NCBI GenBank assembly: GCA_964036275.1
Contig: OZ038433.1
Location: 40,395,336 to 40,459,335 of the forward strand
Reading direction: 5' to 3'
Source: Litoditis marina
Lineage: Eukaryota > Nematoda > Chromadorea > Rhabditida > Rhabditidae
DNA length: 64,000 nt
The notes under the pieces are model-generated. The model did no database searches. It worked only from the letters and a program-made list of their open reading frames with translations, and had not been told where the DNA came from. Position numbers and translations under genes: made by a program. Every line of letters starts with the position of its first letter. Within the stretch, counting starts at the first letter, position 1. Of the stretch, positions 1 to 10,100 are shown piece by piece.

Positions 1-1345
1 TACCGTTTTAAGCTTGGACTTTTCAGCTAAAACGGATTCAGCTTGGACCATTGCGCTAGTACCGTTTTAAGCTCGGACTTTTCAGCTAAAACTTATTCAG
101 CTTGGACTTTTCAGCTAAAACTTATTCAGCTTGGACTTTTCAGCTAAAACTTATTCAGCTTGGACTTTTCAGCTAAAACTTATTCAGCTTGGACTTTTCA
201 GCTAAAACTCATTTAGCTTGGACTTTTCAGCTAAAACTGATTCAGCTTGGACTTTTCAGCTGAAATCTATTCAGCTAAAACAGAATTTTAAGAAAAAAAA
301 GTTTCATGCACGCGACGCGACAAGAATGTCAACACAGGAACTTGGGAATGAAACTTCGGGAACAGGGGTAGTTGATGACGCTGATTTCGAACATGGACAT
401 AATGTTAAAGGTGGTGGAGGGCTAAAGTATCATGGTGGCCAAAACTAGTATTTTCAAACCAAACTTTCGGAAATGGGGTAATAGATCATGGGGATTACGA
501 ATATCGATACGGGGTTAAAGGTGGTGTGAAGCTAAAATAATAATCTTCCAAACTCGTTTATATTGAGTCAAAATTCCAGAGAAGGGGAAGTTAACGATAG
601 GGAACTCGAATATCCACATGACGTTAAAGGTGACCGGCTCCAAAAAATATTTTTTTCAAATTCATTTTTCTGGTAAGCTGGGGCCTCGTGTTGTGGTCGT
701 CGAGCACCGGGCGCTAATGGTAGTGCGCTGCGCATATTATATGAAAGAGAAGAAGACGAAGATAGGGAAAAAACTGAATTCGGAAAAATATTTTTTGAGT
801 CCGGTCACCTTTAACGTCATGTTGATATTCGAGTTCCCTATCGTCAACTACAACTACCCCTTCTCTGGAGGTTTTGATTTATACGTTAGCTCCCACCACC
901 TTTAACCCCGTATCGATATTCGTAATCCCCATGATCTATTACCGCATTTCCGAAAGTTTGGTTTGAAAATACTAGTTTTGGCCACCATGATACTTTAGCC
1001 CCCCACCACCTTTAACATTATGTCCATGTTCGAAATCAATTTTTTTTTTGGAACATTTGTTTTAGCTGAATAGATTTTAGCTGAAAAGTCCAAGCTCAAT
1101 AAGTTTTAGCTGAAAAGTCCAAGCTAAATGGGTTTTAGCTGAAAAGTCCAAGCTGAATAAGTTTTAGCTGAAAAGTCCAAGCTGAATAAGTTTTAGCTGA
1201 AAAGTCCAAGCTGAATCAGTTTTAGCTGAAAAGTCCAAGCTTAAAACGGTACTAGCGCAATGGTCCAAGCTGAATCAGTTTTAGCTGAAAAGTCCGAGCT
1301 TAAAACGTGTTAGCTGAAAAGTCCCCTATTTACCTCGCAAGCTGA
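1..1345. repeat. Long foldback palindrome built from tandem subrepeats
   Basis: The outer arms (about 1-300 and 1040-1320) are tandem copies of a 29-bp unit with the core TTCAGCTAAAACTTATTCAG, in opposite orientation at the two ends. Further in, about 324-655 is mirrored by about 780-1035 and carries degenerate units of roughly 110 bp ending in GTTAAAGGTGGTG. About 125 bp (655-780) form the loop. The left arm runs to the window edge, so the element may be longer. No ORF with transposase features is visible. It looks like a non-autonomous foldback element or satellite-derived palindrome. The right end overlaps the last codons of the PhzF-family gene. Confidence 0.85.
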
Positions 1346-4300
1346 ATAATTTTTAGCTGAATCGTCGCCCACTCCCCAGTCAGACCGATTCTGCCATTTT
1401 CCTTCATTTCGATGTTAAACTGCGCTCCGCGACCGGGATAGCATTGGTAGGCTAGAATGAGGGTAGATCAAAATGTTAATCAACAAGTACAAGTTTTTGA
1501 AGAGAATCTGAATATTTGTAAATGAAAGGTGGGTCTCAATTACTGTATCAAGGGAATTGTGAGAACTTACCACATAACAGATTGTGTTTGTTTCCTAAAG
1601 TTATCTTCGAAGCAGTGAAAAAGAGGAATAACTTTTCCGTGAGTTATGCAATATCTTCAGTATTAGAACCAGGAATCTGTCTCACCGTACAGTTGTTCTT
1701 GCCCGAGTATTCTGGACCAAAACGGTCCCAGTGCGCACTGTGCTGACCCTGTTGCGGGGTCCTCATCTATGCCCACCCATGGAGCAAAGTAGCGACAGGC
1801 ATACGCATAGGCGGTCCCGCTACCATCCACGAAGCCCTTGGGTAAAACTTTGTAGAAAACACATGTGATGCAACGCGTGTTCCGCTTTGTACACGTGTCA
1901 CCCTATATCACTCAAGTTTGTACGATCTACAATGATAGTTGAAAATGATGAGATTCTCGGGATTTCAATTGATACAGACGTATGAATATCACTTGAGACG
2001 TTTTTGCAACTGAACCTCAACTATTTATTTTGTAACTTTCTTCAAGAACTGTTCAAGTCACCTGTTCAGCTGGGTCTTTTGGTACCAGAGTCAGAATGAG
2101 ACCGCGAACGAAATCCCCCTCGGGATGGAGAGAAACCATCTTCTTGTGGTCACACTGTAGATTGAGCAGCTGGTCCCTGTGGACAGTAGGATAAGAAGCA
2201 AAAAGTCAGTCATACAAAAAATCATTATTCCGAATCGACAAAACGGATTCAGAGTCAAAAAAATAAAAACATCTAAACTACAAGTTTAGCACCACCCGGA
2301 AAAACTGTGGTGAAGTTGATACCGGGTCAAATTAAAGCCTGAGAGTACGCAACAATGAACAATGGCGCCAGGAGTTACACACTTTCTTATAAGCTATGTC
2401 CTATCTTATGTGCATATTTTTGTGCATGGAGGCTGAGTGCTCGAATATGTTATGATACTGATATGAGTGTCAGGCTGCGTGCGTATTATGTTGAGACAGC
2501 TGATATTCTGATCGAACTGACTTAGTGGTGTTTGAATCCAGGACCACAATGAGTTTCTTCGCTTTTTCAGCGTATGCGACTTGCTCAATGTGGAGAGAAC
2601 TCGGAACCACGCAACTGATCACATCATGCAGATTAGAGGGAGCTACAACCTAAAAGCAATGAAATTAGCAAAAAGATCGAAAATGATCACACAAAAAAAT
2701 GATGAATGGAATTAGATAAAAGATCGAAAAGTTCAGCCTACGGTGAAAAGTGTCCAGTTAGTGATGAATTTTACGCCAAGTCCGGAATTTTCCCGGAAGT
2801 GTCACTCGAATTACGTGCAAATGTCAAAATGTTGAAGTGTTTTGCATGTTTCACGTCACTTTCTCATCATTAAGCCATATTAGTATAAAAAACGGGTGTA
2901 AAGAAAGTAAAGATTAGTTTTGGATTGAAACGTGTACAAGAAATATGAAAGAAGTCCAATAAAAATATTTTGAGGAAAAGGCTAATCTCGCTCGATTAAA
3001 AATTTCAGAAAAAAATAATACCGAGTTTTTTGTTACGGAAAAGACAACTTCTGACTGCGACTCACAATGATCTAGCTTACACTCTGTTTTTTTTTCAAGA
3101 AAAGCGAGATTAGCCTTTTCCTCAAAATATTTTTATTGGACTTCTTTCATATTTCTTGTACACGTTTCAATCCAAAACTAATCTTTACTTTCTTTACACC
3201 CGTTTTTTATACTAATTGAACTCTTTTTCTATCGTTACGAAGTAACGGTCATTATTGAAAAAATTTATATTTTTGAACAATAAGCTAAACAAGGAATGTT
3301 ATGAGGTTCTATTGGAGTTTTTAACGGCGCCGTAGTTTAGAACGATTGGCGTAGTTGTAACCTCCTTCAAGTGAGAGGAACTTTTGTGCTCCAGGCAGGA
3401 ATCGAACCTTCGTTCACCGTGCGTGAATAGAGCTTTATCCAATTCTCCATTCAGACATGTGAATAGGAATGAAAACCAAGCTATACCCGCCTGTCATGAG
3501 TTCTTCATTGGAAAACGTCTTCCTACTTCACGTCAAACTCTTCTTTCATTTTTATTTTCACGAAACCGGTCTATCCATGATTTTTTGCGAGACCATTTTC
3601 GGCCCTCTCACACGTAATATTCAAATTGCAGACATACTTGAAAAATACGTATACCTCAACTTTTTTATATCTTTTCAGCAATGTAAGAATTTTCGGAATA
3701 AGTTAATTTTGAGCGAAATTAAGCCGAGATTTGAGGAGGCGGACACTTTTGTCGCCCCCGCCGCCGCAGCCGCCCCGCACGGAAGCCATTTTTGCGAGAC
3801 GTTGGGCCCTCTAACTCCTCTCAACAAACTTCACTTAGAACGTGAACTTAATGTCTTGTAGACGTGTTGCTCTTTCAGTGATTCATGCAAATATCTAATA
3901 AAATGGTCGACGTACTTTGAAGAAAAATGTAATAAACTGTTTTGGAATGTCTGAAGACCTCTGAACAAAAACTAATCTGCGCAGCGCTCCGCGCTGCGCC
4001 CTATATCGGGAGTTTCAACGTACTTCTGGAAAAGAGGAACAAGGGATGATCTTCTGTCTCGGGAAACGAATTGAACTGATTTCGAATTGGGGAAAGTCCA
4101 TCTGAACCCCATTGTCACCGTTTCGGCATACCAGCAAATCGCCGGACTTTGTCGAGAACTTTATCTGATCGGAGGCGTTTCCTAGAAACATTTTTTTGAG
4201 TCAGGTTTCTTCCATGAAACCCTCCTATTTTTTTGGAACTATTCCTGATTCAATGTTGGGTTTCTTATTTGAACCGAAACACGAGGTTGTATGGATGTTT

Positions 4301-5965
4301 ATTGAGTGGCGACGTTTCGGCGGATTCGCCGTCTTCAGAGCCTGATTCCACACTGGGGTGGTGGAAACCCAACAATGGTTTATCGACAGCGGAACATGGA
4401 AATTATTCCTGATTCCTACAGACAAACTAGAGAATCAAACTAGTTTGGAAGAAACTGATACATAGAAATAACATTCCGAACGCTGATATTCAGCCGTAAT
4501 TTTTCTACTAAAATTTGAGATACTCCTCACTGAGACTTCTACATTACACTTCGAACGCGCTGCTCCATTTTCTTCTAAAATATTTCAGCACAAAATCTGT
4601 AATAGGGAATCGAACACGTATGCAAAAATTTCTATCCTATTCGATGAAATAAACGTGATTGAAAAAATCTACAAGTTCTGTTTGCAAACTGTAGAGGTTT
4701 AAGTTAATTCATAACTCAAAACTCGTAATTCAAAACACAAGATCAAACACAGATCAAACTACAACTTGGATAAACTCATCGTCTATAACCTACCGTGAAC
4801 ATGAAGCAGTACATGGGAAGTGGCCAGTGTGGCATGACCACAGAGTGGTACTTCGACTGTCGGGGTGAACCAACGGAGTGAGAAGTGAGAAGCTGAAAAA
4901 TTTCTGTTTTTTAAAGAAGGACGATTATGTGGACCAATCCCGTGTCAACGGCCCTTTAAGCTGCAACTGAAAAATGTATCGCAGTTTAAAGGACTGAAGC
5001 GTTGGGATTGGACCACATAATCTTCCTTCTTTAATTTCTCAATCGTTGAACCTGCCTTTGGCAGAAATGAAAAAAGAGCCAGTTTGCCAATAGTTCTTGT
5101 GTTTCAACGAACAAATGTTATTTCTCCAACTTCTTTTTTTACCTGTTAGTTACGAAAATCAGTGTTCAAGTTCATACTGTAAGTGTCCACAAGGGCGTGA
5201 AATAGACTATACCGTTGGTAAAATTCCCGTCCTGTGGCACTGGAAATGCCGTTTCAGATAGTCTAAGCTCGGCCGCAATTTGCTGATATTCTTCATCTTT
5301 CAGAACCTGCGAAAACATGACTGTTTTTTAAGAAGCAGCCTAAGTTTGTCATAAACAAGTTGATTGAGGATTAAACTAACTCTATTGAGCGATGTGTCAT
5401 TTTCTCGTTTTCAAGTTTGAAATATTGAGTGTATTTTTGAATATTATTACGGTGGAACTTGTGTTAAAACTTATTTAGTATAAGATCTCTGATATACAAG
5501 CATTTGGAAATAATGTCTGGTCTTTCTCTTTTCGCAAACTCGTCTTCCGCTGTTCAACGATTATGTTGTTGGCAGGCCATACATTCTTGCCCGCGTTTGC
5601 CGATGTTTTTGCAATAGGATGTCACATGAAACATAATAACCTCCATTATTATACATTGGATTACACAATGCGTGAAATGTCAAGCCAGAGTGACCAAATT
5701 TTCGTTGTAGTTTGATCTCGATACACGCCTAGATTTCCGAATTTTGACCAAATATTGGCGAGATCAAACCACAAAACCGGTGGATTTGATCTGAAAAGAG
5801 CGAACTATAGAAGAAATTAGAGTAAACTGTGGTATTAATAATTCTCATCAATAATAATACGGCTTCAAACGATCTCACCTTGGGAATTAGACAAACAGCG
5901 GCTTGATTTCCAGCAAAACGAACTTTTGTGAATGCGTCCACGACATAGGTTGGGTAGGAGGGCAT
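1330..5965 (-). CDS. PhzF-family isomerase/epimerase (PBLD-like), 9 exons, 325 aa
   Basis: Exons in transcription order: 5879-5965, 5213-5306, 4794-4892, 4024-4181, 2522-2649, 2062-2176, 1686-1836, 1571-1594 (a 24-nt microexon) and 1330-1451. They join in phase to 978 nt with no internal stop. Family marks are an N-terminal VDAFT...FAGNQAAV, a SETAF motif with Glu47 where PhzF has its catalytic Glu, [16 protein letters not shown] near residues 68-83, [16 protein letters not shown] near 244-259, and a late [12 protein letters not shown]. PhzF proteins are cytosolic two-lobed epimerase-fold enzymes; the animal (PBLD) substrate is not settled, so none is assigned. GSAQC replaces the common GSAHC. 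Exon 7 has a weak acceptor (CCCAAG). The last codons come from the flanking repeat. A TTTGTAG acceptor lies 11 nt upstream of the ATG, a possible trans-splice site. Confidence 0.9.
2881..3214. repeat. Palindromic MITE-like element in PhzF intron 4
   Basis: The left arm 2881-2995 and right arm 3100-3214 are near-perfect reverse complements of about 115 bp, running from TAGTATAAAAAACGGGTG to its mirror CACCCGTTTTTTATACTA. They are separated by a loop of about 100 bp. It has no coding capacity and sits in the 1.4-kb intron between PhzF exons 4 and 5. Confidence 0.85.
3391..3467 (-). other. tRNA-like sequence (tRNA pseudogene or SINE head)
   Basis: Read on the minus strand, this has a B-box-like GGTTCGATTCC, an A-box-like TGGAGAATTGGATAAAGC, a 3-of-4-pair D stem and a 4-of-5-pair anticodon stem with the loop CGCACGG. 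There is no acceptor stem, position 33 is G rather than U, and the variable loop is missing. A working tRNA is therefore unlikely. A tRNA-derived SINE head or a decayed tRNA fits better. Confidence 0.4.
4240..4420 (-). repeat. Interspersed repeat with a CTGAAGA...GCCGAAACGTC hairpin
   Basis: ATTCCTGATTC motifs flank the block at about 4244-4254 and 4405-4415. It also contains an inverted GTTGGGTTTC / GAAACCCAAC pair. On the minus strand the centre reads CTGAAGACGGCGAATCCGCC followed by GAAACGTCGCC, which folds as a GGCG/CGCC stem between CTGAAGA and GAAAC. It lies in PhzF intron 3. The arrangement resembles the conserved core of hammerhead-bearing retroelements, but the match is imperfect. 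Confidence 0.4.
4911..5034. mobile_element. TTAA-flanked MITE, family A copy 1
   Basis: TTAA, then AGAAGGACGATTATGTGGAC, a central palindrome, and the mirrored end CTTCCTTCT, then TTAA. It is about 116 bp without the flanks. Three more copies lie at 18445, 30265 and 31543. It sits in PhzF intron 2, with its edge 19 bp from the start of exon 3 (4892), so it may cover the branch-point region. Confidence 0.85.
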
Positions 5966-7124
5966 TGTGGCCAATTCTACAAATAACCTACATTTCGCCT
6001 GACTTTTTGTTTTTTCACGTTACATGAGTATATAACCTGCAAGTAGCCCAAACTAAATCCGTTATCATTGAAACTAACGGGAACATAAGTTTTGGATTGG
6101 ATGGTCGGGTAACCGGTTTTTCATTTCAGGTTACAACGGAATATCTACTCAGGTAAGCTGAAAAGGGTTAGCAAAAAGGTGAGGTTACCAGGAAAGAGGT
6201 CCGATAAAGAAATGGCCGAATATTGTGCAGCAGTAGTAGGTAATTACCTCCAACTGTGGTTTATTTGGGGATAGATATGGTTTACGACAACGACCTATGC
6301 TATTGATTGCAGTAGCGATAAATAGAAAACAAGTTAGAGCGAGAGAGAAGGAGAGAACACCTTCCTTGGCCTATTAAAAGTGGAAAATAAAAGAAGTAAC
6401 ACATTATCTCGGCGATGTACAATCCATCATCAAGTTACTTGACAAAATTTATGTTGTTATTAGTTTGTGTAGTTACAGTTGTACGTTACTCATATTCACA
6501 TAGTTTTTACACTATGAAGGAAACAATGGAACCATAGGTACAAGTTCAGCAGAGCTAACTCTTCATTCAATAGGCTTTTAGTAGGTTTATAGTCGGTTAT
6601 TAAACTGTTCAGATCACTATCCCCAATTTTTAGCAAGTGGAACCGGTTACGTTTATTAAACGGTTAGTTACGAGCCCAAGCGGTTGACCACTTGAGGCGC
6701 CAAATGAGATGATCAAAATATCGTTAGGTTACCCAAAAAAGTTAGTTTTCCGGTTAACTGAATGACGTGAACGGATGAAGTGGGCTCTGCAGCTTAGATG
6801 TCAACGATCTAGTTGACCAATACAAAGCAAAACCATGTTTCTATTTCATCACGACATTTATCAAGTTTGTTCATGATTTGAAGAACGTATTTTTTTTGAA
6901 TATCAGGATATTATCACGAGATGAGGATTACTTGAGGATTACTCTCCTACACTAAACCGGGCCTCCCACAGACCCTGCGCCCTTTTTACATTTGCAAAGA
7001 GATAAATGCGTCGGTTTATATTTGTGTATCTTTTTAAATTATTTTCTAAGTAATTATTATTATATGTTTTTGTAATAATATGTCATTGTTGGATCATTCT
7101 GCTGTATATTTTTTTTGCTTCCAG
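5966..7124. promoter_or_regulatory. Divergent intergenic region (PhzF gene / GANP-like gene)
   Basis: This 1.16 kb separates two gene starts that point away from each other, so it should hold both promoters. No coding exon is visible. Short GGTTAACCGGTT-type motifs recur at about 6105-6185 and 6590-6740, and related TTAACCG motifs recur at 9755-9925, outside this region. I cannot identify a defined promoter element. The right edge is a TTCCAG acceptor (7123-7124) 35 nt before the GANP-like ATG. Confidence 0.5.
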
Positions 7125-7159
7125 GGGGGATATTCTTTGAGGTTCTATGCTGTATACCT

Positions 7160-10100
7160 ATGGCATTCAACTTCAAAATACCTGCAAGTTTCAAAAAAGA
7201 GGTTCCAACATCCGAAACCGATGGCAAAGGTGAGTGGTTCATGTTCAAAAAGTTCGAGTTATGTATGCATTTTATTCTATTTTCTGATCTAGAGCAAATA
7301 TGTAATGAGAATATCATTCAAAAGTTTCGCGTTAACATAATTGAGAATTACGTAAAAGTATCGCTCCATCTAGTATTCATTCTATACTCTGTCTCAACGA
7401 CCATAACATATGATAAATGTTTTCAGAGTCCTCTTTCGATACAAAGCGGGTATTCGGTGGTTCGACTGCTAGATTGTTAGGTGGTACTTCATTGTTTCCG
7501 ACGAGTGGCGGTACTTCCTTGAAAAGAGAGAGGGTTACGACATTCAAAAAGGAGGAAGGTTAGATTTGTATTCATTTCTCTAACTCTAACTCCCAAAATT
7601 GTCTTAGGAGAACTAAGAAATCACTTCCTTAGAGTGTGCATTCCTTTCGCGCGAAAAAATGCCAAGCAAACACGGAACTCCGGAAACTTGAGGTTGAGTA
7701 GTTCCTATTGGTTTCATAGTGATTTGTATATTTTCTTCAAGCAGAGTGTGCAGTTTTAATTCAATACATTGGTTCAGTATGTTTTTAGAAGGTGTTCATA
7801 ACATCATAACCATATGTGGGATAGTCCTGGTTAGGGATACAAAGAGTTAATGATCCCTCCCGCAGAAAAACACGAAAAGTTAGAGGTCCCTCTCCAGTTC
7901 AGTGGCACGAAATCACAAAAATGGGTAATTTGTTGAATAGTTATAGGTCCCCTCTCGGCCAGTCTGTTAAATGGTTAAGGGTCCCCGGTCAGCTGACCGT
8001 GGCATCCCACCTGTGATCATAACATACAGTGGGGATATACCGACCGTTCATATAAGACGCGGCAAGATAAAAATCCGGCAGATTTCACGAAAATGAGTTA
8101 AAATGCTCAAATCCGGTCCGTTTTTATGTTTTTTTGATTTCTTACTTAAAATTTGAATTTTCGCCATAAATGGGGCATAAGAATTTCGCAAGAAATCCAG
8201 AAGTCAGATATAATAACAATTATTTTATTCCATCAAAATCAAGACATCAAATAATATTGTGAATGAGAAGGCCAAAGTTGGATGATCCAAAATAAGGCAG
8301 GGTCATGAAAAATCAGCGACACCCTCGATGTGACTATATCACGAGGACATGCCCATTTTTGGATGATCCAGAAACGAGCCGTTTGCCCATTTTGAACAAA
8401 CCGCTCGTTTTTCAACGCAAAAATAAATTTTTTCACCTAGTCATTACTGTGAAAAGAGACTAATTGGAATATAATGAAATTACATCATGATTAAGGAAGA
8501 AAATGTGCAGAATTGTTATATACAATAACATCGAAAATAACTTAGTCTTATAGAGAGTTTATAGGCAAAGTGAAAACATAATACGCTAGACAACCCTATT
8601 TTACCTATTTTCATTGATATTTTTACAGTAGGATAACTGTCATAGGTGGGATATTGGAGGTTCAAAAGATTGGATAAAGTAACATACTCTCGCACCTATG
8701 ACAACAATGACAATAGTACACGTACAAAATGCATACCCCAGTAAAGTTGTCCGAACAGCCATGAAAAATTTAAACTGAAAAACGGGCTACTTTCTTGCCG
8801 AAAAAGATTAATTTTTACGTGTTTACATCTAAAACCCGACGCATGTTTGTCAAATAGTCGAACTTTACTGGTCTATGACAACATGATACTATAGGTGAAG
8901 AAAAAAGAACTTGTTTGATCGTTTCGGTGTTCTATTGGCCAAAAAGTGATAATCTCAAGTATACAATTATTATTATTCGAAAAGGTTATGATGCTTTCCA
9001 CTAGACTTTTGTACGTTTACCCTCTACCCCACAAAAACCTTATAGAAATATGTGAATTAGAAAGATAATAACACCTTACTTCTCATACAGTCACACAGTT
9101 CCTATTCAACGTCACATGAGAAGAGAATATCCGCCAGAGAGATCGACTTTTTCTGGCAGTGCGTAACCATTTGGACGATGTCGCGAACGGAAAGACGAAC
9201 GACGCCAAATCCTGAAAAAAAAACGAATTAACGCAGTGCAAAAACAGATTACTGTCAGGGATTACGTTGTAATGCTAGCTACGTTGTACTTCGTCTAAAC
9301 CCAAACCCGGCTAGTAGAAATAACCTGACGCTAATGTGCTAGTGAGATTTGGGAAGTAAATTTATATAACAAACAAGTGTCTCTGAGTAGAACAGAATAT
9401 GGGATAAACGAATTCCAAGCGAGCGTAGACAAATTTACGCCAATAGTCTTTTGCATTAGCTCATTAGCTGATAATATTAAACTTGAAAAATGATCTAATT
9501 TTATGAATGACACGGTGTTCTCGATTACAGATTTAGCCCAAATTGTGTTATCGATTTTTAAACGATCAGCAGACGCTGAAACATGCGCGATACGCGAAAT
9601 GGTCCTCTTATCACACAAAATTGCAGTGGGCATCAGGTCGTTACCTCAAAAAAACTCCAGAGGCGAGGATCAATACGAGTTAAGCATCAACATTTAATGT
9701 AGGCAAGAACACCGAGACGAGCTAATAAAAGGGGCAAATCATGTATTTAACCGCGTTTTTCGTTAACCGCGCCAGTTGACCGTTAACCGAAAAAATGGTT
9801 AACACGTTTGTTAACCACTTGGTAACCGCAAATTTCGCCCAAAAGACGTTGGAGAAAAGGTTACTAAAGAGTCGATAGAAAAATGGTTAACTGTAACCGG
9901 GTTAACGGTTAACTGGCAGGGTTGACGAAATTCGCGGTTCATTGTGGAATTTGCGAACAAAATGAAATTCCAAAATGGAATTTTACTAGCCATACCACCA
10001 TTAAAAGCGGCTAACATTCGGACAATTAGTCATTTCACATGACCTACAATGCTTTTGTGACATTTTTTCCATGAGTCCAAAAGCAAAATAACATTCGCGA

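Noticed and set aside
7608..7692. Possible extra GANP exon (GELRNHFLRVCIPFARK...), faintly RRM-like
   Set aside because: It has an acceptor and open frame, but its end phase cannot join the next solid exon at 12826 without a stop. Joining 7558 directly to 12826 is in phase.
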